The notes: a model not told the origin generated them from the sequence alone. A stretch of 64,000 nt of DNA from SHZL01 sp963815185 (GCA_963815185.1 CAWFGC010000004.1:558001-622000); one strand, 5' to 3'; shown: positions 1 to 9,186, counted from the stretch's first letter. Numbers and translations: made by a program.

Positions 1-273
1 CAGGCCGGCATATTCCTGGTTTCCGGTTTTAACGAGCAGGCCACTCATGCGGTGATCAACACGCTGTGTCCGGGCACGCTGTTTCCATATGCACGGCGGG
101 CCATTTCCTCCATGGTGGCGGAAGGCGGATTTCCCCCGCTGATACTGCAACCGGTGAGTTTCGAGCAGTTATATGCTCAACGGATGCAGGAAATGACGCA
201 GCAAGGGGGCAACGGCGCCGGCGAACCAGATGCCGATACTGCAGTCGCAGCGGAGTTCCCCACCGATAACTAG
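1..273 (+). CDS. secB: Protein-export chaperone SecB, C-terminal part (5' end outside window)
   Basis: The open frame enters at base 1 and encodes the C-terminal part of SecB, the cytosolic tetrameric chaperone that keeps preproteins unfolded and passes them to SecA. The visible residues include the family signature QAGIF..SGF followed by CPGTLFPYAR and PPL.LQPV.F..LY, which match the last beta strand and helices of SecB. The short acidic tail is variable in the family. The stop codon (271-273) lies inside a perfect hairpin at 269-294. gpsA follows on the same strand, the usual secB-gpsA order in gammaproteobacteria. Confidence 0.93.
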   Translation, partial: QAGIFLVSGFNEQATHAVINTLCPGTLFPYARRAISSMVAEGGFPPLILQPVSFEQLYAQRMQEMTQQGGNGAGEPDADTAVAAEFPTDN

Positions 274-294
274 TGACCTGTTACAGTCACTAGT
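269..294. repeat. Perfect palindromic hairpin over the secB stop codon
   Basis: ACTAGTGAC (269-277) and its exact complement GTCACTAGT (286-294) flank an 8-base loop. There is no T-run, so this is not a typical intrinsic terminator. The first 18 bases match the end of the MITE-like element at 59566-59732 at 16 of 18 positions, so it may be a remnant of the same repeat family. Confidence 0.55.
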
Positions 295-360
295 GACAGC
301 CAATAGGATCTGCCAGCGCGATGCAAATACCAGGCGTTAACAGGCCCTGGCGCGGTTCGC

Positions 361-1398
361 ATGGCGGCTGAATCCTCCAGCGCAACCCCGGTTGAAGAGC
401 AGCTTCGAGTTGCCGTTCTGGGCGCAGGCTCCTGGGGTTCGGCTCTGGCCATGCAATTGGCACGTAGCGGCCAGCAGTGCGTGTTGTGGGGACGCTCGCC
501 AACGCATATCGCGGCACTGCAAAATTCCGGCAGCAACGAACGCTTTCTGCCAGGTATTCCATTCCCGTCCGGAGTAAAGTTCGAGCCGGACTTGCAGCGG
601 GCATTGGAATCGGCGGATGAAATTCTGATCGCAGTGCCCACCGAAGCCTTTGCGGATATGCTCGCGCGCCTGAACCCGCTACTGCGCGCCGGGCAGGGAG
701 TGAGCTGGGCCTGCAAGGGTCTGGAGCCCGGCAGCGGACGCTTCCTGCACCAGACGGCGCAAAACCTGCTCGGCAGGGAACGTCCCCTGGCTGTCATCAC
801 CGGACCCTCTTTTGCCATCGAAGTTGCACGCGACCTGCCAACGGCTGTGACCGTTGCTGCCACTGAGGCTACCTATTGCAAACGCATGGCCCAGGCGCTG
901 CATGGCGGGAATTTTCGCGCCTATACCAGTGATGATATTGTCGGCGCCGAATTGGGTGGAGCGGTTAAAAATGTCCTGGCCGTGGCTACAGGTATTTCTG
1001 ACGGCATGGCGCTTGGTCTTAACGCCAGGGCTGCTTTGATTACGCGTGGTCTGGCAGAGATGATGCGCCTGGGCAGGGCTTTGGGAGCGCGTGAACAAAC
1101 CTTGATTGGCCTCGCTGGCATGGGCGACCTGGTGCTGACCAGTACCGGCGATCTGTCGCGTAACCGCAGGTTGGGCCTGGCGCTGGGCGCAGGTGGGAGT
1201 GTGGAGCAGACTGTTGCTGAAATCGGGCAGGTGGTGGAAGGCGTAAGCACTTCTGCGGAAGTCTGGCGGCTGGCTCAGCGCCACTCGGTCGAAATGCCGA
1301 TTTCAGAGCAGATTTACGGCATCATTCACCTGGGATGGAATCCCGCGCATTGCTTGCGTGACTTACTGGCGCGCGAACAAAAACCCGAACATGGTTAG
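361..1398 (+). CDS. gpsA: NAD(P)H-dependent glycerol-3-phosphate dehydrogenase
   Basis: GpsA reduces dihydroxyacetone phosphate to sn-glycerol-3-phosphate, the backbone of phospholipids, in the cytosol. The 345-residue product has the N-terminal Rossmann motif VAVLGAGSWGSALA, the ITGPSFA..V segment, the catalytic-lysine region GGAVKNVLAVATGISDG, and the C-terminal GLAGMGDLVLT..G..SRNRR block, all in order and at normal length. The first ATG gives about 16 residues ahead of the dinucleotide fold, slightly long. No clear Shine-Dalgarno sequence is seen, so the true start could be a little downstream. It follows secB on the same strand and converges on trmL. Confidence 0.95.
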   Translation: MAAESSSATPVEEQLRVAVLGAGSWGSALAMQLARSGQQCVLWGRSPTHIAALQNSGSNERFLPGIPFPSGVKFEPDLQRALESADEILIAVPTEAFADMLARLNPLLRAGQGVSWACKGLEPGSGRFLHQTAQNLLGRERPLAVITGPSFAIEVARDLPTAVTVAATEATYCKRMAQALHGGNFRAYTSDDIVGAELGGAVKNVLAVATGISDGMALGLNARAALITRGLAEMMRLGRALGAREQTLIGLAGMGDLVLTSTGDLSRNRRLGLALGAGGSVEQTVAEIGQVVEGVSTSAEVWRLAQRHSVEMPISEQIYGIIHLGWNPAHCLRDLLAREQKPEHG

Positions 1399-1427
1399 CC
1401 CCGCGCATGAAAACAGGATGCTTCCTT

Positions 1428-1892
1428 TCACGTCAGTCCGGTGAACTGGTTTTGCCGCAACGCTTCGTATAGCGCGATGGCAACGCTATTGGAAAGATTC
1501 AGGCTGCGGCTGGAGTTGTGCATCGGTAGCCGCAGCACCTGTCCGGAGTCCAGATTTGCCAGTACCTGTGCCGGCAGGCCGCGGGTTTCAGATCCGAACA
1601 GAAGTCCGTCGCCTTTCTCAAAACTGGCTTCAGTGTAAGGTTTAGTTCCCCGGGAAGAGAATGCCCAAAGGCGCAAGCCTGTGTTCAGTTGACGGAAGGT
1701 CTGCCAGTCAGCATAGCGTGAGACACAGGTCAGTTCATGGTAATCAAGTCCGGCCCGCCGCACGCGCGCATCGTCCAGTTCAAATCCCAAAGGTTCCACC
1801 AGGTGAAGCAGCGCGCCTGTATTGGCACACAGGCGGATGATATTTCCGGTGTTGGGCGGAATCTCCGGCTGATACAAAATGATGTTGAACAT
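1428..1892 (-). CDS. trmL: tRNA (cytidine/uridine-2'-O-)-methyltransferase TrmL
   Basis: This SPOUT-fold methyltransferase 2'-O-methylates the wobble base (C34/U34) of tRNA-Leu isoacceptors. The 154 residues start with MFNIILYQPEIPPNTGNIIR and contain the knot signatures LFGSETRGLP and LNLSNSVAIALYEALRQ near the C-terminus. Length is normal for the YibK/CspR group. It sits close to secB-gpsA, as in Escherichia coli, and converges with gpsA with only a 29-base gap. Confidence 0.93.
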   Translation of the reverse strand: MFNIILYQPEIPPNTGNIIRLCANTGALLHLVEPLGFELDDARVRRAGLDYHELTCVSRYADWQTFRQLNTGLRLWAFSSRGTKPYTEASFEKGDGLLFGSETRGLPAQVLANLDSGQVLRLPMHNSSRSLNLSNSVAIALYEALRQNQFTGLT

Positions 1893-2228
1893 GGGTCATT
1901 ATCGCCCCGGAAGGAACATGCAGAAAGCTGCCGGACACCCGGTATGGGTTTTTGCGATGAAACGAAATGTACCAGTGGTGCCGATTTCCGCCCATCCGTC
2001 AACGGTCTTGCTCATGAGCAGGCGCAACTAAATACTCATAACATATTGAAATATAAAGATAATAATGAAACAGGCGAAGACTGCATTGAGGCTTGAATTG
2101 ATTTGACACCCCTGCAGCATGGGCGTATCGTTTACTCCCTCCGGCACAATATCTTGTGTTGAAATAAAAACTAGCGCACAATAAATTGTGCCCCATAAGT
2201 AATAAAACCAAAGAATTAGACGGTAGAA
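1893..2228. other. Intergenic region upstream of nrdJa
   Basis: This 336-base AT-rich stretch lies between divergently oriented trmL and nrdJa. It contains the two NrdR boxes (2144-2191). The part nearest trmL has no convincing gene. No cobalamin riboswitch core was recognised although nrdJa encodes a B12-dependent enzyme. Confidence 0.7.
2144..2191. promoter_or_regulatory. Pair of NrdR boxes upstream of nrdJa
   Basis: Two palindromes fit the NrdR-box consensus (acaCwAtATaTwGtgt): GCACAATATCTTGTGT at 2144-2159 and GCACAATAAATTGTGC at 2176-2191. They start 32 bases apart, about three helical turns, the spacing typical of paired NrdR boxes. NrdR is the ATP/dATP-sensing repressor of ribonucleotide reductase genes, so nrdJa is probably NrdR-controlled. 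The nrdR gene itself is not in this window. Confidence 0.85.
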
Positions 2229-2231
2229 TTG

Positions 2232-4379
2232 ATGAGCAGCGTGCACGTTGAGGTAATTCAGACTGATTCCAAAGACATTCCTTTGCAGGAAGCTTCCCTG
2301 GATATATGGGACAAGAAGTATCGGCTGAAGGCAAAATCGGGTGAAGCCATCGATGCCACGATCGACGACACATTCAAGCGTGTCGCGCGTGCAATTGCAG
2401 AAGTCGAGCAAAGCGCGGAAAAGCGGGCAAAGTGGTACGACCTGTTCCTGTGGGCATTGCGGCGGGGCGCCATTCCTGCCGGTCGCATTACTTCAAATGC
2501 AGGCGCCCAGGAACACAAGCCGGCGACTTCGACGATAAACTGCACCGTATCCGGAATCATCAACGATTCCATGAATGGCATTCTCGAAAAAGTCCATGAA
2601 GCCGGCCTGACACTGAAAGCGGGCTGTGGCATTGGTTATGAGTTCTCGACCCTGCGCCCGAAAGGCGCCTATGTCTCAGGGGCGGGCGCCTACACTTCCG
2701 GGCCACTCAGCTTCATGGATATTTACGACAAGATGTGTTTCACCGTTTCATCTGCGGGTGGACGGCGCGGCGCGCAGATGGCGACATTCGAAATTGGTCA
2801 TCCGGACGTGATGGAGTTCATCCGGGCCAAGAGGGAAGACGGCCGCCTGCGGCAATTCAACTGCTCACTGCTGATCACCGATGAATTCATGCAGGCGGTG
2901 GAGGAGGACCAGTTGTGGCCGCTGTCGTTTCCGATCAATGCCTACGAAGCAAGGGATCTGGATCTGGAAAACAGCGCGCAGATCCTGTGGCGGGAGTGGC
3001 CTCAAACGCAAGGTTATGTCACGCGCGACGACGGCCTGGTGGCCTGCAGAATATACAAGAGCCTGCCCGCCCGACGACTTTGGGACATGATCATGTCCTC
3101 GACTTATGACTTCGCCGAGCCGGGCTTCATCCTCATCGATCGCATCAATGAGATGAACAATAACTGGTTTTGTGAAAACATTCGCGCGACCAACCCGTGC
3201 GGCGAGCAGCCGCTACCTCCTTACGGAGCGTGCCTGCTGGGATCGGTAAACCTGACGCGTTTCGTGGACAAGCCTTTTACTGATGAAGCAAGTTTCAATT
3301 GGGACGAATACCACAAGGTGGTGCGGGTATTTACCCGCATGCTGGACAATGTCGTGGAAATCAACGGACTGCCGCTTGGCAAGCAACGCGACGAGATCGC
3401 CCGCAAACGCCGCCATGGCATGGGTTTTCTGGGTCTTGGCTCGACCATAACGCTGCTCAAGATGAAATACGGCTCGCCCGAATCGCTGGAATTCACAGAA
3501 AAGGTTGCGCGGGAGATGGCGGTGGCGGGCTGGGAAGAGGCCCTGGAACTGAGCAGGGAGAAAGGTCCAGCCCCGATCATGCATGAGGAATTCGAGGTTA
3601 CCGGTGATATGTTGCGCCGGCGGCCGGAAATGCTGGCCGATGGCTACACCCTGGGTGACAAAGTCCCCGGGCGCATTTTGCACACGCGCTACAGCCGGTA
3701 TATGCAGCGCGTCGCGGAGTATGCACCGGAACTGGTCAGTTCGCTGGCAGAGGAGGGCGCCCGTTTCACGCACCATACGTCCATCGCGCCAACCGGTACG
3801 ATTTCGCTGTCGATCGGAAACAATGTTTCCAATGGCATTGAGCCCAGTTTCGCGCATCACTACAGCCGTAACGTGATTCGGGAGGGCCGCAAAACCAAGG
3901 AAAAGGTCGAGGTGTTGAGTTACGAGTTACTGGCCTACCGGCACCTGGTCAATGCCCGGGCCATGCCTCACGGTGAAGACGATAGCAGTAAATTGCCGGA
4001 GTATTTCATAACGGCCGAAGACATCAATCCGGCCCAGCATGTGGATATTCAGGCCGCGGCCCAACGGTGGATAGACTCGTCCATTTCCAAAACCGCCAAT
4101 GTGCCCACGGATTTTGCTTTTGAAGATTTCAAGGACATTTATACCTATGCCTACCATCAGGGATTGAAAGGTTGCACCACCTTCCGTTTCAATCCGGAGG
4201 CATTTCAGGGCGTTCTGGTCAACGAAAGAGACCTGGAAAACACCACCTACCGCTTTGTGTTGGAAGACGGTCAGGTTGTCGAGGTAAAAGGCAACGAGGA
4301 AATCGAGTACGACGGAGAACTGCACAGTGCCGCGAATCTTTTCGATGCATTGAAGGAAGGGTATTACGGAAAGTTTTGA
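2232..4379 (+). CDS. nrdJa: Class II (adenosylcobalamin-dependent) ribonucleotide reductase, large catalytic part
   Basis: This 715-residue protein reduces ribonucleotides to deoxyribonucleotides using a cobalamin-derived radical. It carries the NrdJ order of motifs: DIWDKKYRLK at the N-terminus, GCGIGYEFSTLRPKGA, the active-site segment NPCGEQPLPPYGACLLGSVNL, RHGMGFLGLGS, SIAPTGTISL, and GCTTFRFNP near the end. It lacks the C-terminal cysteine pair and zinc-binding tail, which are encoded by the next gene, so this is the split NrdJa/NrdJb arrangement known in Pseudomonas. ATG 2232 is preferred over the TTG immediately upstream. Two NrdR boxes lie about 40-90 bases ahead. Confidence 0.93.
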   Translation: MSSVHVEVIQTDSKDIPLQEASLDIWDKKYRLKAKSGEAIDATIDDTFKRVARAIAEVEQSAEKRAKWYDLFLWALRRGAIPAGRITSNAGAQEHKPATSTINCTVSGIINDSMNGILEKVHEAGLTLKAGCGIGYEFSTLRPKGAYVSGAGAYTSGPLSFMDIYDKMCFTVSSAGGRRGAQMATFEIGHPDVMEFIRAKREDGRLRQFNCSLLITDEFMQAVEEDQLWPLSFPINAYEARDLDLENSAQILWREWPQTQGYVTRDDGLVACRIYKSLPARRLWDMIMSSTYDFAEPGFILIDRINEMNNNWFCENIRATNPCGEQPLPPYGACLLGSVNLTRFVDKPFTDEASFNWDEYHKVVRVFTRMLDNVVEINGLPLGKQRDEIARKRRHGMGFLGLGSTITLLKMKYGSPESLEFTEKVAREMAVAGWEEALELSREKGPAPIMHEEFEVTGDMLRRRPEMLADGYTLGDKVPGRILHTRYSRYMQRVAEYAPELVSSLAEEGARFTHHTSIAPTGTISLSIGNNVSNGIEPSFAHHYSRNVIREGRKTKEKVEVLSYELLAYRHLVNARAMPHGEDDSSKLPEYFITAEDINPAQHVDIQAAAQRWIDSSISKTANVPTDFAFEDFKDIYTYAYHQGLKGCTTFRFNPEAFQGVLVNERDLENTTYRFVLEDGQVVEVKGNEEIEYDGELHSAANLFDALKEGYYGKF

Positions 4380-4400
4380 GCACGGCAGGCTGGACAGAGG

Positions 4401-4430
4401 AGGTGTACCGAAGTACATGGAAGTACACCT
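4401..4430. repeat. GTAC-rich inverted repeat after nrdJa
   Basis: AGGTGTAC (4401-4408) is exactly complementary to GTACACCT (4423-4430), with a further GTAC motif in the 14-base loop. It is not followed by a T-run. It resembles the hairpin at 4502-4530, suggesting duplication of one small element. Confidence 0.5.
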
Positions 4431-4501
4431 GATATAACAATAATAAACGAGCAGGGATAAAGTGGCGGCGAGGGATGTATTGGGATCCGCCAAAAAGAAT
4501 G

Positions 4502-4536
4502 GAGGTGCTACGTACAGGGACGTACACCTCTTTTTC
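4502..4536 (+). terminator. Rho-independent terminator between nrdJa and nrdJb
   Basis: GAGGTG (4502-4507) pairs with CACCTC (4525-4530), extended inward by TACGT/ACGTA (4509-4513/4520-4524) with one bulged C, and is followed directly by six T residues. It would stop transcription after nrdJa unless read through, so the two subunit genes may be differently expressed. Confidence 0.7.
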
Positions 4537-4776
4537 GCTCGCAAAACAGCGATTGTGCGAGTGATTGTGGAAGAGAACCGAACATTTGAATGGGGAGCAC
4601 CACGGACTCGCCGAAAACACGGAAGTATCGGCGATCCCTGATCCCCATAACGGTAAACCATCGGCAATCAAAACAGGTCCAAAGGCCAGCGGGCCGTTTC
4701 CCGCTGGCGGTAAAGGTTTTTGTTTTGGGGCTTTTGTGTTGGAGTTTTTGTCAGGATTCATGTTGGAAGGAGTGTC

Positions 4777-5517
4777 ATGAGCATCCGTATCGATAGAAAA
4801 ATTGTCGGTTATGAAGTCGTTCGCAAAGAGGAAGAAGCTGCCGCCAGGGCAGAAGCTCAATTGGCGCGCGAGGAGCGGCAGTCGGCCAAGATCATCCGCA
4901 TGACCGAGCAGGTGGCGCGGCCCGAAGGCATGGACGCGCTGGAAGGCTCAACCTACAAGATCAAGACTCCGCTCGACGATCACGCGATGTACGTAACCAT
5001 CAACGATATGGTTCTCAACCCGGGCACCGAGCATGAGCAACGCCGCCCGTTCGAAATTTTCATCAACTCCAAAAATATGGACCACTTCCAGTGGATTGTC
5101 GCCCTCACGCGACTGATGTCCGCTGTTTTTCGCAAAGGTGGCGACGTCACCTTCCTGGCCGAGGAATTACAGGCGGTATTCGACCCCAAAGGTGGATACT
5201 GGAAGCCCGGCGGTAAGTTCATGCCATCCATCATTGCCGATATTGGCGCCGTGATAGAACACCATCTGCGCAAGATTGGGCTGATGGAGAAAGAAGAGTT
5301 TTCCGAACAGCAGCAATTGATGCTGGAGCAAAAGCGCGCCGAGGCCGAAGCGGCGCAGGTAGGCCGTGCTTCACAAGGCCGCCCGCCCGCGGCGGTTGGA
5401 GAAGACAGCGGCTATCCGGCTTCAGCAAAGCTGTGTAACAAATGCAATACCAAGGCGGTTGTGATCATGGATAACTGTGCCACCTGCCTGTCCTGCGGCT
5501 ACTCAAAATGCGGCTGA
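4777..5517 (+). CDS. nrdJb: Class II ribonucleotide reductase, C-terminal (TSCPD/zinc-ribbon) subunit
   Basis: NrdJb completes the split cobalamin-dependent reductase encoded by nrdJa. Its 246 residues include the TSCPD-type segment PFEIFINSKNMDHFQW..ALTRLMSAVFRKGGD and KPGGKFMPSIIADIG, then a linker and a Cys-rich tail (LCNKCNTKA...CATCLSCGYSKCG). That tail is known in NrdJ to carry the shuttle cysteines that re-reduce the active-site disulfide. The ATG at 4777 has a strong GGAAGGAG Shine-Dalgarno at 4765-4772, so the longer upstream frame is rejected. Confidence 0.9.
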   Translation: MSIRIDRKIVGYEVVRKEEEAAARAEAQLAREERQSAKIIRMTEQVARPEGMDALEGSTYKIKTPLDDHAMYVTINDMVLNPGTEHEQRRPFEIFINSKNMDHFQWIVALTRLMSAVFRKGGDVTFLAEELQAVFDPKGGYWKPGGKFMPSIIADIGAVIEHHLRKIGLMEKEEFSEQQQLMLEQKRAEAEAAQVGRASQGRPPAAVGEDSGYPASAKLCNKCNTKAVVIMDNCATCLSCGYSKCG

Positions 5518-5607
5518 TCTACTGATACCTCCGTACCGGTGCGAGGCATCGATCGAGGCTCAGCGCGTCGATAAGTCCGGCAACCCGGGCCGTAAACTGA
5601 GTGCAGC

Positions 5608-6508
5608 ATGAATGGCCAGCCTTTAGCTCATTTAGTGTGGATTCTGCCACTGGCGTTGCTGGTGGTATACGTCGGCTCGCCCCGGTTCCTTGGCACGATA
5701 GGCTCATCCAGGGTTCGGCGCATACTGAAGGCGGCGTTGGAGAAAAACCGCTATACCGTGATCAGTGACCTGACTTTACCCGCTGGCGGCGGTACGGTTC
5801 ATTTCGATCACATCATCGTGTCCCAATACGGGATTCATGTGATCGATACCGTACACCGGTCCGGATGGATATCGGGGGCGGAGCCCCAGGCCCGGTGGCG
5901 GCAAAAATTGCTCGGGCATTTCCGCACATTTGACAATCCCGTGCACGCCAATTACTTGCGCGTTCAGGCGCTCGAGCGGCTCCTGCAATTACCCCTCTCC
6001 CGCTTCCATTCAGTGGTGGTGTTCAGCGGTCATCGGGGCTTTAAAACAACGATGCCAAAGAACGTGGTCAGCGGCAATAAGCTGATTCAGAAAGTACGTG
6101 CAGACTCCCGTCAGTTGCTGGCCCCGGAAGAGGCGGACCGGGTCGTGCTGACGTTACAGGACGCCGCACTGAAACCGGCGTTCCTGGGCCGGGCCGGGCG
6201 CTGGAAGCTGCTGCGTTTGCTGTTGCTGATGGTACTCATCGCCGGCATCTATTTCGTTTATGGCGATGCGATACGTGCGGTGCTGCAGAACTTGCAAAGC
6301 CAGGCAAATGTCCGCATGGCCCCGGAAAAGTACCACTCGGACGGAACTCCGAAATCCGCGCGAGAATCATGGGAAGACGGTCTGATTTGCGCCTATTCCG
6401 TGGATACCGGACAGGTGCGCCTGCTACGAACAGCAAGGAGCAAAAGCCCGGATCCCGCAACAGCGATGCCGGGAATTGGCGGAGCGGGGTTCCGTTTTGC
6501 AGCAGTAA
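5608..6508 (+). CDS. NERD-domain membrane protein, frameshifted near its 3' end
   Basis: An N-terminal hydrophobic segment (residues about 8-28) is followed by a nuclease-related NERD domain: IGSSRVRRIL, FDHIIVSQYGIHVIDTV, WISG and the KLL...NPV.AN..RVQAL region. A second membrane segment follows (around residues 200-220, LLRLLLLMVLIAGIYFVYG). The function of such proteins is not established; the NERD fold resembles nucleases. After codon GGA 6409-6411 the natural C-terminus continues in the next frame (CACYEQQGAKARIPQQRCRE...), ending at TAA 6506-6508. One extra base near 6412 therefore breaks the gene. Read that way it stops 38 bases short of the convergent peptidase instead of overlapping it. 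Confidence 0.72.
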
Positions 6509-6545
6509 GATGCCGCCGCCGCGGGCCCCACCATCGTGTTTCCGC

Positions 6546-8114
6546 TCAGGAACCGCTCAGCGTCTTCAGCAGTTGGTACCAGAACTCGGTACCCTGGTGA
6601 AATTCAGCAATACCGATTTTTTCATCCAGCCCATGCGCACGAATGTCGCCAGGGCGCATGAACCATCCGTTCACGCCGAATACCGGAATGCCGGCATTGC
6701 GCACGAACAGGCCATCGGTGGCGCCGGTGGACAGTTCCGGTATCAGCGGCACACCGGGCCAGAAGGACTCGACCAGGGTCTCCAGCGATTCCTGTAATTG
6801 CGCCGGCATGACCGATGCCAGACTGGGTATGGCGTCGTAGATTGAAGTGAAGCTGATCGAGTCGTCTGCGGCCAGCTTGCGCAGTTGCGCCTCGACCGTT
6901 GCCGGATCGGTGCCCGGAAGGATACGGCAATTGATCGTGGCGCTTGCCTTGCGCGGCAGGGCATTCTCGGCATGCCCGCCTTTAATCTCGGTAACCACGC
7001 AGGTCGTACGCATGAGCGCGTTGAGATAGGGATCCTGGGCAAGAAGATCTACCGCGGGAGATTCCGCTCCATGTTGCGCCACATCGAGCATGGCGGCGGA
7101 TAGCTGCCCGCCCTGCAAGGCCGCACTGCGCTCAAACATCAAGCGTGAGTCGGCGGACATTTGCACCGGAAATTGATAAGCCGAAATTCTTACCAGAGCC
7201 GCAGCCAGTTGGTTGATGGCATTGTCCGGGCGGGGAAGAGAACTGTGCCCGCCAGGATTGGTGATCGATAGCCGATAAGTCTGGTAGACCTTTTCGCTGG
7301 TCTGCACCATGAATGCCTGGGGATGATAATCCTGATCGTAAACCCCGTGACCCGCATCGGTATTCAAAGCCAGCTCGGCATCGATCAGGTCATGGCCTTC
7401 ACCGGCGAGCCAATCGATTACCTTGCCGTCGGTTTCTTCGTCACCGCTCAGCTCCAGAATCAAGTCCCGGTTTGGTACGTACTTTTCCTGCGCCAGGCGA
7501 ATGAAATTCGCCACCAGGTGGGCGGCGCCGGCCTTATTGTCCTGGGTGCCCCTGCCGAAGTAATAGCCGTCTTTCTTGCCAAACGTAAACGGAGGAAATG
7601 CCCAGGCATCCGGATCGGCGGTAACCACATCGAGGTGCGCCATGGTAAGCAAGGGCCGTTGTTCCTGAATCCCACGCAGGCGGGCCACCAGACCATATTT
7701 GTCGGGCAGCGGATTGATGATCACGACGTCGCTTTCCGGTATACCGGCCTGTATCAGTCTCCTGGCCAAGGCTTCGACCGCCAAACGGGTCTGGTCCGGG
7801 CGTTCCGAGGTTGATTCGAATCCGACCAGTTCGCGCAGAATGTCTTCGGCCAGTTGTTCCTGTGGCGACAGGGGCTTGACGATTTCGTCGGCGGCGTCAA
7901 CCCCGCGCACAGGCAGAAAAAAGGAAAACGCCAAAATGGCAACACACCGAGCACCAACATAGCCGGCAATTCCATCAGGAACCAGGCCCTGCGGCTGGGT
8001 AATACGGGCCCCCAGCCGCGGACAAAAATTCCGCCCGTAAGGCGCGGTGGTACGCAGCAGTATCAGGAAAACGGTGGGGCATAAGAGGAATTGAAACACG
8101 AGCAGTGAACTCAT
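6546..8114 (-). CDS. Exported M20-family metallopeptidase
   Basis: This M20/M25/M40 family dinuclear zinc hydrolase probably releases amino acids from peptides or acyl-amino acids outside the cytoplasm. All expected metal and catalytic residues are seen: HLDVV, GRGTQDNK, ELSGDEETDG, NTDAG, PGGHSSLPRP in the lid domain, and a C-terminal RAHGLDEKI histidine. Two hydrophobic stretches precede the catalytic domain (residues about 1-20 and 54-70). The second, ending in VDAADE, looks like a signal peptide, so the real start may lie downstream of the ATG at 8114. It converges on the NERD gene. Confidence 0.88.
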   Translation of the reverse strand: MSSLLVFQFLLCPTVFLILLRTTAPYGRNFCPRLGARITQPQGLVPDGIAGYVGARCVAILAFSFFLPVRGVDAADEIVKPLSPQEQLAEDILRELVGFESTSERPDQTRLAVEALARRLIQAGIPESDVVIINPLPDKYGLVARLRGIQEQRPLLTMAHLDVVTADPDAWAFPPFTFGKKDGYYFGRGTQDNKAGAAHLVANFIRLAQEKYVPNRDLILELSGDEETDGKVIDWLAGEGHDLIDAELALNTDAGHGVYDQDYHPQAFMVQTSEKVYQTYRLSITNPGGHSSLPRPDNAINQLAAALVRISAYQFPVQMSADSRLMFERSAALQGGQLSAAMLDVAQHGAESPAVDLLAQDPYLNALMRTTCVVTEIKGGHAENALPRKASATINCRILPGTDPATVEAQLRKLAADDSISFTSIYDAIPSLASVMPAQLQESLETLVESFWPGVPLIPELSTGATDGLFVRNAGIPVFGVNGWFMRPGDIRAHGLDEKIGIAEFHQGTEFWYQLLKTLSGS

Positions 8115-8157
8115 CCGGCTATCATGCCAGAAAATTCGCCGTTACGGGCAGCATCAA

Positions 8158-9186
8158 CTAGCTCATACGCAATACTCCAGCGCCGGTTATGTTGCCTGAT
8201 TTGATCGCCAGTAATGCATCCTGCGCCTGTTCCAGACGGTATTCGATAACGTTCGGTACCAGCGGGATGCGCGCTGCCAGATCCAGCAGCGAACGCACGT
8301 CTTCCCGCGTGACATTGGCTACGGATTTGATGGATTTCTCACGCCAGAGATGGCGCGTGTAGTCCAGGCTGCTCAACAGATCCTGGTCACCTGGCTCCTT
8401 GCGGATGGCGTTGATGATGAGCCGGCCGCCCGGGGCCAGATTGGCCAGTGCCGACAACACTGGCAGCCAGGCAGGAGTGGTATCGATCACCGCATGCAAA
8501 GGCCCAGGCGGTTCGTCAGCGGTCGCTCCAGCCCATTGCGCTCCCAGATCGAGAGCATACTCGCGCTCCTGGGCGCTGCGGGCAAACACGTGCACCGGAG
8601 AATCCGGGAACAGGAAATGGGCCATCTGCAGAACCAGGCGCCCACTGGAGCCAAAACCGGTCAATCCCAGGGATTCGCCATTTTGCAAACCCGACAGACG
8701 CAAGGCGCGAAAACCTACCGCTCCGGCGCATAACAATGGCGCCGCCTGCACAGCGGAGATTTGCTCCGGTATCTCATAGACAAAGGCTTCCGCCGCCGCC
8801 ATATATTCTGCGTATCCGCCGGCACAGTCACAGCCTGTGGCCAGAAAACTACTGCACAGGTTTTCCAGGCCCTGCCGGCAGAATCGGCATCGACCACAGG
8901 CTGAATAAATCCAGGCCACCCCGACCATTTTTCCCAGCAGGCCGCGTTCGCAGCCGGGCCCTTCGGCAACCACGGTTCCGACCACCTGGTGCCCCGGGAT
9001 CATCGGCAGGCGGGCTGGAGGCGCACGATTTTCGATTTCGTCAATTTCGGTGTGGCAGACACCGCACACGGTAATCCTGATCAATACCTCGCCCGGTTTG
9101 GGTTCGGGAACCGGCATGGATTCGAGCTGCAGGCCCGTGTACTCGCGGGTCAGGGGTCCGTGCTGATGAATGCGCATGGCGCGCAT
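8158..9186 (-). CDS. Zinc-binding alcohol dehydrogenase family protein
   Basis: This medium-chain dehydrogenase of the cytosolic zinc alcohol dehydrogenase type oxidises or reduces an alcohol/aldehyde pair with a nicotinamide cofactor. It shows the catalytic zinc site VCGVCHTEIDEIE and PGHQVVGTVV, and the four structural cysteines in CGRCRFC..GLENLC. The Rossmann part carries LGLTGFGSSG, a variant of the usual GxGxxG. Start chosen at ATG 9186 (MRAMRIHQHG), which fits the family. A GTG at 9300 would add 38 residues without similarity. The exact substrate cannot be told. Confidence 0.87.
   Translation of the reverse strand: MRAMRIHQHGPLTREYTGLQLESMPVPEPKPGEVLIRITVCGVCHTEIDEIENRAPPARLPMIPGHQVVGTVVAEGPGCERGLLGKMVGVAWIYSACGRCRFCRQGLENLCSSFLATGCDCAGGYAEYMAAAEAFVYEIPEQISAVQAAPLLCAGAVGFRALRLSGLQNGESLGLTGFGSSGRLVLQMAHFLFPDSPVHVFARSAQEREYALDLGAQWAGATADEPPGPLHAVIDTTPAWLPVLSALANLAPGGRLIINAIRKEPGDQDLLSSLDYTRHLWREKSIKSVANVTREDVRSLLDLAARIPLVPNVIEYRLEQAQDALLAIKSGNITGAGVLRMS

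Larger units (their letters stand above)
4380..4776. other. Unusually long spacer between nrdJa and nrdJb
   Basis: The 397-base gap contains the two GTAC hairpins (4401-4430 and 4502-4530) and a third GC-rich hairpin with arms GCCAGCGGG (4685-4693) and CCCGCTGGC (4700-4708) followed by T-rich sequence. No coding region with family similarity was found. The hairpins could form a leader or attenuator ahead of nrdJb. Confidence 0.6.

Noticed and set aside
2000..2228. Cobalamin riboswitch upstream of the B12-dependent reductase
   Set aside because: No B12-box or conserved core recognised; paired NrdR boxes explain regulation.
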